Source: Candidatus Nitrospira nitrosa (lineage in GTDB: Bacteria > Nitrospirota > Nitrospiria > Nitrospirales > Nitrospiraceae). Taken from it: DNA of 64,000 bases. Position 1 is the stretch's first letter. The number at the start of each line of letters is the position of its first letter. The notes under the pieces were generated by a model. It saw only the letters and a program-made list of their open reading frames with translations. It ran no database searches and was not told the DNA's origin. Shown piece by piece: positions 49,922 through 59,776 of this stretch. The DNA lies in NCBI RefSeq assembly GCF_001458735.1, contig NZ_CZQA01000011.1, positions 1 through 64,000 on the forward strand, in the 5' to 3' direction. The position numbers and the translations under genes were made by a program.

Positions 49922-52264
49922 GTGGCTTCTCATCGGAAAGCGTGTCGCTATCGTCACCTCGTAGGCAATGTACTGGGCGTCGGCGTCTTGTGGATCACGG
50001 GCTGTTCGTTCTTTGTCTCGCCGGACATCAAGCGTGGAGATCAACACCTCGCATCAGAGCGATGGGAGGAGGCGAGTCTTGCCTACAAGCAAGCATTAAA
50101 AGACGAGCCATTTAATGTTGCGCTTCAAGGCAAGTATGCGCTGGCTCGCGAGCGTGCCGCAGCGGGGCACGCGGAGCGCGGGCGTATACTTCTCAAGGAG
50201 AAACAGGTTGCACTCGCGTTGGAGGAATTCGAGCGTGCCCTTGCGATCGAACCATCGCGAGCCGAATATCAGGCTGGATTTCAGGACGCGACTCGCGTGA
50301 AAGAGTCTCGGTCTCAGTATCGTGAAGCTGAACGATTGGCACAACTTGGACGAACTGAGGAAGCATTGAATAGACTTTCACGCGCTGCGGAGCTCGACCC
50401 CACATACCAAGAGCCGTTAGAGAGCATCAGTCGTCTTACCGAAGAGCAACAAGCTCGTGCGAGGGCTGAGCGTTCGAGACAACCCGTCACTCTGAAGTTC
50501 AAAAACGCCGGTATCAGGGAAGTCCTGGAGGGGGTGGCGAAGACGGGTGGATTCACCCTGGTTTTTGATAAGGATGTTCGGAACGACCCGATATCCATCT
50601 CTATTCAGGAGACACCGTTTGAAGATGCCTTACAGCTGATTCTTAATAGTAACAGCCTCTTTTCAAGACAGGTCTCGCCGACGGTCTTAGTCGTCAGTCC
50701 AGATACCAGGCAGAAACAAGAACAGTATCAGGATCTGATGATCAGAACATTCTATTTGTCCACGGCCAAGGCGAAGGATATGGTGCTGTTGCTCAAGAGC
50801 ATGTTGGATTCAAAGCGGATGCATGCGAACGAACAGCTGAATGCCATCGTCATGCGTGATCAGCCAGAGAAATTGGAACTTGCCGAGAAGATTATTTTGG
50901 CCAACGACCGATCCGAACCAGAGGTGCTCTTTGAGTTGGAGGTGCTAGAGGTTAATCGGACAAAAGATCAGAAGTACGGCTTAAGTTACCCCAAACAAGC
51001 CGGGGCCGGGTTGGTGGCTGCTGGGTTTGCAGGACCATTGGCGGCTGAAGCCGTGCAGATGACGTATCGGCAACTGGCTGACCTCGGTCCCAGTAACTAT
51101 CTTTTTAAGTTACCGACCACGGTGTTGCTGGATTTCTTTAAACAGCAATCCGATGCCAAGACGCTCGCGTCACCGAAGGTCCGCGTCCTGAATAATAAAA
51201 AAGCCGAGATCAATATCGGCGATAAGCAACCAATTCTTCTTTCAACCACCAATGTATTGCCCGGACAAGCCACGACCGGAGCAGTTCCGACGACATCGAC
51301 CGTCACATCAATAGAGTTTCGAGATACAGGCGTAAAACTGACTGTTGAACCGTCGATCCGACTTGGAAATGAACTGTCGCTCAAGATGAAAGTCGAGGTT
51401 ATTCGAGTTGGAGAGAAGGAGATCCTCCAAGATGCTCCCCGTATTCAGCAATTTAAGTTTGGTAACCGTTCAGCAGAAACGACGCTGAGTATGCGTGATG
51501 GGGAGACGATTGTTCTCGGTGGGCTCCTGCAAGAAGAGGACAAACGAACAAGGGTCACGATTCCATGGATCGGAGATTTGCCGCTGATTGGAAATATGTT
51601 GAGCTCATTTGAAACAAAACGTGTCACAACCGAAGTGATTCTCACCATTACTCCTCACATCGCGCAGCCGACCTTTCCTGTCGGGTCACACAATCAGGCC
51701 TTTTGGTCTGGTACGGAATTCAACTATGCGACCCGCCCGGTCTTTTCTCGCACGTTTCCAAGGCCATCGACGTTGACGGGAGGAGATGCTGGGAAACGTA
51801 TTGTTCGGGCTGAGGTGATGAGTAAAGGGAATGGAGAGGTGAACGCGGGTCGATCGTTTGCCCAGTTAGCGAGCCCCGGTCCTCAGTTGGCTATCAAGCC
51901 GGAGGACTCGATCGTGCAATTTGGCAAGGAGGTCACACTTTCCCTCATTGACGGGCAAGTTCGTCCATCTGATGAAAACGTGTACAGGTTGGAATACGAC
52001 GCCACTATTCTGGAATTTAAGCGATTGGACGATGCCGAGTTGAACAGAAGCAGTGACTCTCTTGGAGCGGGTGGGGAAAGTGCTGCAGGGACGATTATGT
52101 TCCGTTTGGCTCGTCCTGCGGGACGAGCGCCAGGGGCCGTGGGGGTCACCTTCCTCGCAAAGGCGGCAGGAGTCTCCCCGGTTCGTGTGGAACTGTTGGA
52201 TTCCAGTAGTCCCGCGCAGGCATTACCTGGAGTCGTGGGGGCGGGTGTGGTGCGCGTCCGGTGA
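49922..52264 (+). CDS. Secretin (GspD/PilQ/MshL-like) with TPR and cohesin-like ends
   Basis: Protein of 780 aa with a GTG start (GAGAGG upstream). Lipobox ITGC (Cys28). TPR-type helices about 35-180, secretin N-domains about 188-360, the outer membrane secretin core about 395-585 with VEPSIRLGNELSLKMKVEV and TTEVILTITPHI, and a C-terminal cohesin-like beta domain (about 640-780, VTLSLIDGQVRPSDENVYRLEYD). It forms the outer membrane pore of a pilus or secretion machine. First gene of an eleven-gene operon; the next start overlaps its stop (GTGA). Confidence 0.9.
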   Translation: MASHRKACRYRHLVGNVLGVGVLWITGCSFFVSPDIKRGDQHLASERWEEASLAYKQALKDEPFNVALQGKYALARERAAAGHAERGRILLKEKQVALALEEFERALAIEPSRAEYQAGFQDATRVKESRSQYREAERLAQLGRTEEALNRLSRAAELDPTYQEPLESISRLTEEQQARARAERSRQPVTLKFKNAGIREVLEGVAKTGGFTLVFDKDVRNDPISISIQETPFEDALQLILNSNSLFSRQVSPTVLVVSPDTRQKQEQYQDLMIRTFYLSTAKAKDMVLLLKSMLDSKRMHANEQLNAIVMRDQPEKLELAEKIILANDRSEPEVLFELEVLEVNRTKDQKYGLSYPKQAGAGLVAAGFAGPLAAEAVQMTYRQLADLGPSNYLFKLPTTVLLDFFKQQSDAKTLASPKVRVLNNKKAEINIGDKQPILLSTTNVLPGQATTGAVPTTSTVTSIEFRDTGVKLTVEPSIRLGNELSLKMKVEVIRVGEKEILQDAPRIQQFKFGNRSAETTLSMRDGETIVLGGLLQEEDKRTRVTIPWIGDLPLIGNMLSSFETKRVTTEVILTITPHIAQPTFPVGSHNQAFWSGTEFNYATRPVFSRTFPRPSTLTGGDAGKRIVRAEVMSKGNGEVNAGRSFAQLASPGPQLAIKPEDSIVQFGKEVTLSLIDGQVRPSDENVYRLEYDATILEFKRLDDAELNRSSDSLGAGGESAAGTIMFRLARPAGRAPGAVGVTFLAKAAGVSPVRVELLDSSSPAQALPGVVGAGVVRVR

Positions 52265-52767
52265 AAGGGGATGGGTTCACCCTGGTTGAGATCCTCGTTG
52301 CCATGACGATTCTTGCCATTCTGGCGTCAGTGGCGATGCCACTGAGTAAGGTCTCGACGAAACGGACACAGGAAATTGAATTGCGTCAACAGCTTCGAAC
52401 AATTCGAAGCGCCATTGACTCATTTAAATTGGAATGGAACCGTGACGGGGACGTGTTACTGGGACCTGCCTGTGTGAAAAATAGGTTGGTATGTAAGGAA
52501 GTTTCTGGCCCGTACGGTTATCCCAAGACCGTTGAGACGTTGTTGGGAGTCAAACTGACCGGGGAAGAGGCCACCGTTAGGGGTACGACGATGAGACGCT
52601 ACCTACGGAGCATGCCGATTGATCCACTGACTGGGAAGGCGGATTGGCTACTGCGGTGTTACAAGGATCAGCCCAAGCCAATCAGTTGGTGTGGTGAAGA
52701 CGTCTATGATGTCATGACGCAAAGTGAGGCGGTCGCAATTGATGGCTCCAAATATCAGGATTGGTAG
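52261..52767 (+). CDS. Type II/IV pseudopilin
   Basis: Protein of 168 aa, GTG start overlapping the secretin stop. Prepilin motif [14 protein letters not shown] with Glu5, then the hydrophobic helix. The globular part has four cysteines ([23 protein letters not shown]), which could form two bridges. The signal before cleavage is only five residues. Inner membrane, processed by a prepilin peptidase encoded elsewhere. Confidence 0.85.
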   Translation: MKGDGFTLVEILVAMTILAILASVAMPLSKVSTKRTQEIELRQQLRTIRSAIDSFKLEWNRDGDVLLGPACVKNRLVCKEVSGPYGYPKTVETLLGVKLTGEEATVRGTTMRRYLRSMPIDPLTGKADWLLRCYKDQPKPISWCGEDVYDVMTQSEAVAIDGSKYQDW

Positions 52768-53143
52768 AGCAGGCAGATGGAATGCAAAAGGATTCACGCT
52801 GGTCGAACTCATGATTGTCGTGTCCATCATCGGCATTCTCGCTACCATCGCGGCTCCGTCCTATCAGTCCTCGTTGGTCAAGGCGAGGGAAACGGTCTTG
52901 CGACAGGATCTATTCACGATGCGTGACCTGTTGGACCATCACCGTGCGGACCAGGGAAAGTATCCGCCATCATTGGAGGGCTTGGTGGCGACGGGGTATT
53001 TGCGGGCTCTTCCCAAAGATCCGTTCACGAATTCTTCGAGTTCTTGGCAGGAGATGAGCGATCCGGCCGAGGGTGGTATTTTTGATGTGTATTCAGGGTC
53101 GGATCTCGTTGGGACCAACGGGGTTCCCTATAACAAGTGGTAA
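52742..53143 (+). CDS. Type II/IV pseudopilin (GspG-like)
   Basis: Protein of 133 aa from the ATG at 52742, overlapping the preceding gene by 26 bp; GAGGCGG lies upstream. Prepilin motif [23 protein letters not shown] with Glu5. The C-terminal [11 protein letters not shown] and [17 protein letters not shown] resemble the calcium-binding loop region of major pseudopilin GspG. Confidence 0.87.
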   Translation: MAPNIRIGRAGRWNAKGFTLVELMIVVSIIGILATIAAPSYQSSLVKARETVLRQDLFTMRDLLDHHRADQGKYPPSLEGLVATGYLRALPKDPFTNSSSSWQEMSDPAEGGIFDVYSGSDLVGTNGVPYNKW

Positions 53144-53150
53144 CTCAGGT

Positions 53151-53975
53151 ATGAACTTCAACTGTCGTCCATTGTGCTGCCAATGCAAGGCGTTCCGATG
53201 GAACCAGGTATGGAGAAACTTGGGCATTGGGCTGATTCTACTTAATCTTGTAGCCTGTCGTTCTCTTGGTGCTCCAGGGCTGTCGGATCTTCAGCTCACG
53301 GTCGATGTGCTCAACGTATCGTTGAAAGATGCGCAGCAGGCAATGGCAGAATTGCGTGCAGAAGTCGAGGTGCGGAACCAGGAGTTGGCTGAGACGCAGG
53401 TGATGCGCGCGCAGCTCGAAGGGCGGGTTCGAGAAGCGGAGAGCCGGTTGAGCGAGGCTCGCCATGTGATTGCTTTGCAACGGGAAGAGCTAGCCGAATC
53501 CAGGGCTGATCGGGAGCGAATTGCCCGGACGAGAGCAGCACTTCAGAGTCAGCTCAAACAGCTGCGAAAACAACTATCAAGAATCGAGAAGCAGGCATCT
53601 GGAAGTATTTCTCCAGCCATCATGGATTTTCAGGAAGAGAGGCTGCTGAGGCCAGTGCCGGCAGGTATGAAAGAGGCTGTAACGTTTGGTGATTCGCTAG
53701 AAGATCGTCGAGCCTTTCCGCCATCGGATGAGGTGATGTCTGGGGTAATGTCGGTTGATCGAGGGGAGGGACTGGCTCAATCGTCGATACTCGTCACACC
53801 ATCACGAGTCATGATCAAATCTGGAGATACGCTGTGGAGTCTTGCCCAACGATATCGTACCTCTGTGCATCAGCTCATGGCCGTCAACGCGCTCTCCACA
53901 GATTATATTCAAGCGGGGCAGAGTCTCTGGTTGACGGAGTCGGTGGTAGACGGATCAGAACTCAAACAACGGTAG
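53151..53975 (+). CDS. LysM and coiled-coil lipoprotein of the pilus operon
   Basis: Protein of 274 aa from the ATG at 53151. A signal with lipobox-like NLVACRS, then a long coiled coil (about 40-150, many Glu/Arg/Leu heptads such as RAEVEVRNQELAETQV) and a LysM peptidoglycan-binding domain at the end (VMIKSGDTLWSLAQRYRTSV ... GQSLWL). It may link the secretin to the cell wall as TsaP does in other pilus systems. The start has only a weak ribosome site. Confidence 0.78.
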   Translation: MNFNCRPLCCQCKAFRWNQVWRNLGIGLILLNLVACRSLGAPGLSDLQLTVDVLNVSLKDAQQAMAELRAEVEVRNQELAETQVMRAQLEGRVREAESRLSEARHVIALQREELAESRADRERIARTRAALQSQLKQLRKQLSRIEKQASGSISPAIMDFQEERLLRPVPAGMKEAVTFGDSLEDRRAFPPSDEVMSGVMSVDRGEGLAQSSILVTPSRVMIKSGDTLWSLAQRYRTSVHQLMAVNALSTDYIQAGQSLWLTESVVDGSELKQR

Positions 53976-53996
53976 TCATGTCGAAGGGCCTGAGCT

Positions 53997-55211
53997 ATGG
54001 CTGTATTTGCATACAGAGTTGCACGATCTGACGGATCCATGATCCAAGGCTCTTTGGAAGGAGAAGGGGAAGCGGCCGTTCGCGCGAAACTCGAATCGCA
54101 AGGACTGCTGGTTTTTTCCCTCAACCGACGTGGTGCGCACTCAATGCCAAGCCCACGATCTTGGTCATTCGGTGGGCTTCCTCTCGGGCAGTTCATGATT
54201 TTTAATCAGGAATTATTGGCGCTTATCAAGTCTGGGTTGCCGATCTTACGAGTCTGGGACTTGCTGATTGATCGCGCAGGGCATCCAGGGTTTCGGCAAG
54301 TGTTACGCGACGTAAAAGAAGACATCCGAAGTGGTGCCTCCGCATCGGAGGCGTTGGCAAAACATACCGCCTATTTTCCGGATCTGTATGTGGCGACCAT
54401 CAAGGCTGGTGAGCAGTCGGGCAATCTTTCAGAGGTGCTGCAGCGGTATGTTGTGTATCTGAAGCTGATGATCGGGCTTCGTCAAAAAATGACGAAGGCG
54501 ATTTCTTATCCGATTTTCCTTGTTGTAATCGGCGTGGCCGTGATCGGTTTCTTGGTGGCCTATGTCATGCCCACGTTTGTGTCTGTGTATGGAGAAACGG
54601 GGAAGACCTTACCATGGGCGACACAGCTGTTGTTGCAGCTGGTTGCACATGCAGAGGCATGGGGCTTGGCTGCGACGATCATCCTGGTTGGGTTAATACT
54701 CGGTATTCGTACCTATTATGCCACTTCCGCCGGGCAGCTGATGATTGACCGTTTCATACTGCATCTTCCACTGGTGGGAACAATAGCGGTTAAACATAAC
54801 ACCGTGCAGTTCACGAGAACATTGGGGACTATTCTTGCCGGAGGAACCCCACTTGTGGATGCCTTGCAGGGGGCACGGGCAGCTGTCTCAAATCGTTTTG
54901 TCTCCTCTCGTCTGGCTGGAGCCGTTGAGGAGATTCGGGAAGGAACAACCTTAGCAGATGCCTTGGAGCGCTGTCAGGTGCTGCCCAAGCTGGTGATTGA
55001 GATGCTGTCGGTCGGTGAGGAGACGGGGTCGCTCGAAGCGATGCTGAAGGATGTGGCGGAATTTTACGAAGCGGATATGGATACGCAACTCAGCCAGCTT
55101 ACAACCTGGATGGAGCCAGCGTTGTTGCTTGTGATGGGAGTTCTGGTGGGCGGGATTGTGATCGTGATGTACCTTCCCGTTTTTCAAATGGCTGGAACAG
55201 TGGGCGGGTAG
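53997..55211 (+). CDS. gspF: GspF/PilC-like inner membrane platform protein
   Basis: Protein of 404 aa. Two GspF domains (about 65-190 and 270-395) with FNQELLALIKSGLPILRVWDLL, IKAGEQSGNLSEVLQRYV, and VKHNTVQFTRTLGTILAGGTPLVDAL, and three membrane helices. It anchors the assembly ATPase and pilin-like subunits in the inner membrane. GAAGG before the ATG. Confidence 0.93.
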   Translation: MAVFAYRVARSDGSMIQGSLEGEGEAAVRAKLESQGLLVFSLNRRGAHSMPSPRSWSFGGLPLGQFMIFNQELLALIKSGLPILRVWDLLIDRAGHPGFRQVLRDVKEDIRSGASASEALAKHTAYFPDLYVATIKAGEQSGNLSEVLQRYVVYLKLMIGLRQKMTKAISYPIFLVVIGVAVIGFLVAYVMPTFVSVYGETGKTLPWATQLLLQLVAHAEAWGLAATIILVGLILGIRTYYATSAGQLMIDRFILHLPLVGTIAVKHNTVQFTRTLGTILAGGTPLVDALQGARAAVSNRFVSSRLAGAVEEIREGTTLADALERCQVLPKLVIEMLSVGEETGSLEAMLKDVAEFYEADMDTQLSQLTTWMEPALLLVMGVLVGGIVIVMYLPVFQMAGTVGG

Positions 55212-55247
55212 ACTGCGAGGAATCTATGAGGCTTTGGGAGTCTGTAT

Positions 55248-56975
55248 ATGTTGCGTAGCCTAGCGCGGCCCAGCTTGGCGGAGGTCTTGGTCAGTCAGGG
55301 TGTGCTGACAAGGCATAAGGTGGACGAGGTGTTCCGTCGTGTGAAGGGAGTGCCGGCTGCTTTAGGGAAGGCCTTGACCGATGAGGGACTTCTGTCGGAA
55401 GACCAGCTCGCTCAGGCGTTGGCCAGTCAATACGGGCTGACGTACGATCCATTGACGAACTTTCGGATCAATCCTCAGTACTATGAGTCTATCTCGATTA
55501 AATGGATGCAGCGCGCTCCTTTTGTGCCTCTGAACGAGCAGGCCGGGGTGTTGACGATTGCCGTTGCGGAACCCCACAACCTGCTGGGCCTGGACGAATT
55601 GGAACTGTTGGTTGGAAAACCGTTGGAGCTTGTTGTCAGTCCCAGAAGCGCCATCATGGCGGCACTGGAACGCAGTGAAGGGTCGAGCCAAGTACTCCGC
55701 GAGTTTGAAGCAGAATATCGATCAGTCTTGGTCAAAGAAGATGAGCGAGGGGAAGAGATACTTGCGCTGGATCATGCCGGAGAAGACCAGAGCCCGACGG
55801 TCAAACTGCTGGACTCAATCTTACTGAACGCCATGCAACGCCGAGCGAGCGATATCCACATCGAGGCGGCGGATCGTACGACCAACGTCAAATTGCGTGT
55901 CGATGGGATTCTTGTTCCAGCCATGGAGCCGTTGGACATTCGATTACACGCTCCCCTAGTGTCCCGCCTCAAAGTCATGTCTGAGCTCGACATTGCAGAG
56001 CGTCGCGTTCCTCAAGATGGAAGTTTCCGCATGAGACTGGATCGAAAAACGGTAGATTTCCGTGTGTCCATCTTGCCGAGCGTCTTTGGGGAGTCCGTGG
56101 TGATCAGAATCTTGGATCGAGATTCCATTGCGACCGGAGTCTCAGACTTGAAGCTTGAGCGTCTTGGTTTTAATCCGGAAGATCTGAAACGATTTCGAAA
56201 ATCGATCACACGCCCGCATGGCATGGTGTTGGTGACCGGGCCGACCGGAAGTGGGAAGACGACGACATTGTACGCCGCCATCTCGGAAATGAACACGCTG
56301 GAAGACAAGCTGATCACGATCGAAGATCCAGTCGAATACCAGTTGTCGGGCGTGGTGCAGATTCCGGTGAATGAAAAGAAGGGGCTCACCTTTGCCCGAG
56401 GTCTTCGGTCTATTCTCCGTCATGATCCGGATAAGATTATGGTTGGCGAAATTCGTGATGCTGAGACCGCACAGATCGCTATTCAGTCTGCGCTAACAGG
56501 ACATCTGGTCCTTACGACGGTTCATGCCAACAACGTCTTTGATGTCATTGGACGGTTCGCCTCGATGGGGATTGACGCCTATAATTTTCTGGCTGCGCTC
56601 AATTGCGTGTTGGCTCAACGACTGGTTCGAATCCTGTGCCCATCCTGTCGGACCCCGGGAAAAGCACCACAGGCTCTGATTGAAGAATCAGGGTTGGGCT
56701 ATGAGCAGTACAAGGATACGTTATTTTACGAGGGGCCAGGCTGTCCGCAATGTCATGGAACTGGATATCGAGGGAGAAAGTGCATTACGGAATTTCTGGA
56801 TTTGACAGATGAGATTAAGGAGATGATTCATGCGGAACGACCACTCTCCGAGATCAGGTATCGAGCCGTAACCGGTGGAATGATTACGCTTCGGCAGTCG
56901 GCTCTCAACAAGGTGTTGAACGGCGAGACATCACTTCGTGAGATCAATCGTGTCACGTTCAGCGAGGAAGGGTAG
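55248..56975 (+). CDS. gspE: GspE/PilB-family assembly ATPase
   Basis: Protein of 575 aa. N-terminal MshEN-type domain (about 1-155, with two repeated RxxLxxxLV-like halves), then the ATPase core with Walker A GPTGSGKTTTLYA, Asp box and Walker B-type motifs (ITIEDPVEYQL, IMVGEIRDAETAQIA), and the tetracysteine metal site CPSC ... CPQC near residues 460-505. It powers pilus/pseudopilus assembly. The MshEN domain often binds cyclic-di-GMP, so this machine may be under that control (inference). Confidence 0.95.
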   Translation: MLRSLARPSLAEVLVSQGVLTRHKVDEVFRRVKGVPAALGKALTDEGLLSEDQLAQALASQYGLTYDPLTNFRINPQYYESISIKWMQRAPFVPLNEQAGVLTIAVAEPHNLLGLDELELLVGKPLELVVSPRSAIMAALERSEGSSQVLREFEAEYRSVLVKEDERGEEILALDHAGEDQSPTVKLLDSILLNAMQRRASDIHIEAADRTTNVKLRVDGILVPAMEPLDIRLHAPLVSRLKVMSELDIAERRVPQDGSFRMRLDRKTVDFRVSILPSVFGESVVIRILDRDSIATGVSDLKLERLGFNPEDLKRFRKSITRPHGMVLVTGPTGSGKTTTLYAAISEMNTLEDKLITIEDPVEYQLSGVVQIPVNEKKGLTFARGLRSILRHDPDKIMVGEIRDAETAQIAIQSALTGHLVLTTVHANNVFDVIGRFASMGIDAYNFLAALNCVLAQRLVRILCPSCRTPGKAPQALIEESGLGYEQYKDTLFYEGPGCPQCHGTGYRGRKCITEFLDLTDEIKEMIHAERPLSEIRYRAVTGGMITLRQSALNKVLNGETSLREINRVTFSEEG

Positions 56976-56979
56976 CGAG

Positions 56980-57975
56980 ATGTGGGATTGGGCCAGGCGT
57001 CGCCCACAACGGTGTTTGAAATTCGGCACTGACTGCCTCGGATGGGCGGAGTGTGAGCGAAGCTGGTATGGGCGTCTTCGCCAGAGATACGGCATGTCTC
57101 CCCTCGAAGTAGGCGCGATGAGGTCTTCACCCACAGTTGACAATGTGTCACAGCCATCGACCTTGGCTTCACAGGTTTGTGCATTAGCCGGTGTAGACGG
57201 GAAGCGTTCTTTCATGAGAGGAGCCTTTTTCTCAGAACTTCCTCGGCGCATTGCGGTCTTGCTTCCTGACACAGCGGTGCGAACAGCGGTTTTATACCTC
57301 GATGAGATTCCGATCAGACGTGAAGAGCGCGATGCGTTGATTCGGTGGCGATTGGGACAAGAGCAGATCTTCCCGCTGAATAGCGCGAAGATTGTGTCGC
57401 AGGTTTTTGGGGGTCATGGAGAAGGTCTGGAGCGTAGGTACACGGTCCTGGCGGTGGCCGTTCAAGAGTCGATTCTCAGTCAATACGAATCACTCTGTGA
57501 ATCTGTTGGCTTAATTCCTTCCGAGGTGGGAATCACGAGCTTGCGGCTGTTTGACCTCTGGAAGAGAATGTCACGGACGGCGGGTTGGTTACGCCACGAT
57601 GTCTTGTGGATCACGCTAGCCGACCGATCGCTGACGATCATGGTCTTTCAACGGGGGCAGATCGTGTTCTACCGTTGCAAGCTATTGGGGGGGGACGCTT
57701 TAGAGGTTCTGGCTACAGCCGATTTACAGAATAGAATTCTTGATGAGTGTCGTGCTTCCCTTGAGGTTTGTCAACAGCAGCATCCCTCCGTCGAGATACA
57801 TGACGCGGTGATCTGTGGCGATGGGGAGATGGCCTCGTTGCAGGCGGAGCTTCAGGGGCAACTTCAGCTTGCTGTGCAACAATTCGGTTGGAAATCAGTC
57901 GAAAAGCTTGGATGGGGAGCGAAGGGGAGCCAGCAAGGCATGGCCGCACTAGCCGCAATAGCAGGGGTTTCATAG
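56980..57975 (+). CDS. PilM/GspL-like cytoplasmic assembly protein
   Basis: Protein of 331 aa from the ATG at 56980 (GGAAGGG upstream; the frame is open upstream inside gspE). Actin-like fold indicated by LPRRIAVLLPDTAVRTAVLYLDEI and HDAVICGDG, and by its place before a PilN-like gene. The usual PilM ATP-binding signature is weak. It likely binds the N-terminus of the next protein. Confidence 0.78.
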   Translation: MWDWARRRPQRCLKFGTDCLGWAECERSWYGRLRQRYGMSPLEVGAMRSSPTVDNVSQPSTLASQVCALAGVDGKRSFMRGAFFSELPRRIAVLLPDTAVRTAVLYLDEIPIRREERDALIRWRLGQEQIFPLNSAKIVSQVFGGHGEGLERRYTVLAVAVQESILSQYESLCESVGLIPSEVGITSLRLFDLWKRMSRTAGWLRHDVLWITLADRSLTIMVFQRGQIVFYRCKLLGGDALEVLATADLQNRILDECRASLEVCQQQHPSVEIHDAVICGDGEMASLQAELQGQLQLAVQQFGWKSVEKLGWGAKGSQQGMAALAAIAGVS

Positions 57976-57976
57976 C

Positions 57977-58606
57977 ATGGCAGCGAATAGTGCGTGGAGC
58001 AAATGGCCCGTTGAATTCCTTGCTCAGATTCAATCAGGGAATCGTACCGGTCGGCAGTTCCAGATCAACTTATCCAGCCGGTATCGGGCGGGGATGACAA
58101 CGTATCGGACATGGTTGATCAGCGCATGTATTGGACTGTTTTTGAGTATCGTCTGGAGCCTCTGGCAAGGAGTCTTGCTCTATGAGCAAAGTCAGATCAT
58201 CGAGGCTGAACTGGAGCGAGTTCGCCAACTCGATCAGACGGTGATGGCTGAAGCCAGGAGGGAGGGGATTGATCTGTCCGAAGGTGCGTTGAAACGATTG
58301 TCCTCCGAAGTTGACCTGGCGAATCAGCTGCTTGAAAAGCGGACATTCTCTTGGACCACGTTTTTAGGGGAATTGGAGCAAACAATCCCTCCACGTCTTG
58401 CGCTCACGAGCATTCGCCTTGATCAGGCCGGCAAGACTGTTCAACTCACCGGAATGGCAACGGACTTAGAAGAGATCACGGCGTTTACGGTTGGGTTGCA
58501 AAATCATGCCACATTCAAGGATCCAGTCTTGGCTCAGCATCGAGTGGGATCTGGCGGGCTGGTTGAATTTGACGTGACCGTGCGGTATCGACAAACCGGA
58601 GCATGA
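57977..58606 (+). CDS. PilN-like assembly protein
   Basis: Protein of 209 aa. A basic N-terminal stretch with INLSSRYRAG (the PilM-binding type motif is INLLP in PilN), a single TM at about 46-66, a coiled coil, and a ferredoxin-like C-terminal domain (TFLGELEQTIPPRLALTSIRLDQ). Inner membrane, periplasmic domain. Confidence 0.82.
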   Translation: MAANSAWSKWPVEFLAQIQSGNRTGRQFQINLSSRYRAGMTTYRTWLISACIGLFLSIVWSLWQGVLLYEQSQIIEAELERVRQLDQTVMAEARREGIDLSEGALKRLSSEVDLANQLLEKRTFSWTTFLGELEQTIPPRLALTSIRLDQAGKTVQLTGMATDLEEITAFTVGLQNHATFKDPVLAQHRVGSGGLVEFDVTVRYRQTGA

Positions 58607-58609
58607 CGG

Positions 58610-59182
58610 ATGAGAAAGCGTCTGATCGCATTGCTGCAGCATCCCTTTGCTCCATTACTTCCCTGGGGCGGCATCGCGATTGGGCTTTTTGTGGCACTGA
58701 TCTTTGTACAGTCTATTGGGCTCGCAGATCTGCAAGCCAAGCGTCAACGGGTAGAGGCAGAATGGGAAACTGTTCGCCAGTCGTTGGTGCATCACCGAGA
58801 AGCGAGGAATGCCGCCAAGGATCTAACTCAGGTATGGGCGTTGCTTCCTGGTGAGCGAGACTTTGGCCCACTGGCATTGGGGATTTCGGATGAGGCCAAG
58901 CGTGAGGGGGTTGTTCTACCGGCGTTGTCCTACAAGACGGAACCTACCACTGTCGCCCATACGACCAAAGGGCTATTACAGGGGTCGATGAGTGGGCGAT
59001 ACGAGGATCTCCGGCGATTCATCCATGATCTGGAGACTGCAGACGAGTTATTGTTCATTGAGGATCTGGAGTTGAATCGAGCCGGGAGTCTACAGAATGC
59101 AGCTCTGACCTTTAACATAAAAATCGCAACCTATTTAAGAGCGGATCACGAGAAACGGAACATCCAGGAGATAATTCACTAG
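58610..59182 (+). CDS. PilO/GspM-like assembly protein
   Basis: Protein of 190 aa, starting 3 bp after the pilN-like stop. TM about 18-38, coiled coil (LQAKRQRVEAEWETVRQSL), then a ferredoxin-like domain (VLPALSYKTE and GRYEDLRRFIHDLETADELLFIEDLEL). Pairs with the PilN-like protein. Confidence 0.82.
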   Translation: MRKRLIALLQHPFAPLLPWGGIAIGLFVALIFVQSIGLADLQAKRQRVEAEWETVRQSLVHHREARNAAKDLTQVWALLPGERDFGPLALGISDEAKREGVVLPALSYKTEPTTVAHTTKGLLQGSMSGRYEDLRRFIHDLETADELLFIEDLELNRAGSLQNAALTFNIKIATYLRADHEKRNIQEIIH

Positions 59183-59184
59183 CC

Positions 59185-59772
59185 ATGGATGCAACGAAGA
59201 AGGTGATGATGGCAGGCTCGCTGATCCTCGTATGGGCTGCGTTGGCAGTTTGGCAGTGGAATTTGCTGGAAGCGCCAGTTCGTGTTCCCCTGACCAATGT
59301 CACAGGTCCCGGGACAGGAGGTCGTCAGTCGGACGGAAGAGGGGCGGGGTTGCATGTCAATCTGAGCCTGCTTAAGGCCACAGCGATGGAACGTGATGCC
59401 ACCCATATGATGCCTCGGAATATTTTCTCAATGACATCTGTCGAGGGAACACTCCCGGTGAATTCTGATGTGGTCGTGCCTGATCAGGAAGAGACACATG
59501 CAACGGAGACTCTCACGGATCAGGGTGGTGTCGCAGAGTCGGGGCCGATCAAATATTTGGGGTTCCTGCGCATGGGGGAGGGGGTAACGACCAGTCCGTC
59601 TGTGGCGGTACTTCGCAAGGATGACGATGTCTTGGTGCTCAAGGCCGGTGATCGTATTGACAATCGGCTGGTGCTCAAAAAGATCACGCCTGAGAATGTA
59701 ACCGTGCGGGATTCTGGTACACAAGTAGACCAGATGGTTGGGTTGTCGGACGAGGCAGAAGCCCAGGAGTGA
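59185..59772 (+). CDS. PilP/GspC-like protein
   Basis: Protein of 195 aa. A TM at about 9-26, then a disordered linker and a C-terminal beta domain (about 115-185, IKYLGFLRMGEG ... VLRKDDDVLVLKAGDRIDNRLVLKKITPENVTVRD) like the secretin-binding domain of PilP or GspC. It would bridge the inner membrane complex and the secretin. Confidence 0.75.
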   Translation: MDATKKVMMAGSLILVWAALAVWQWNLLEAPVRVPLTNVTGPGTGGRQSDGRGAGLHVNLSLLKATAMERDATHMMPRNIFSMTSVEGTLPVNSDVVVPDQEETHATETLTDQGGVAESGPIKYLGFLRMGEGVTTSPSVAVLRKDDDVLVLKAGDRIDNRLVLKKITPENVTVRDSGTQVDQMVGLSDEAEAQE

Positions 59773-59776
59773 CACA

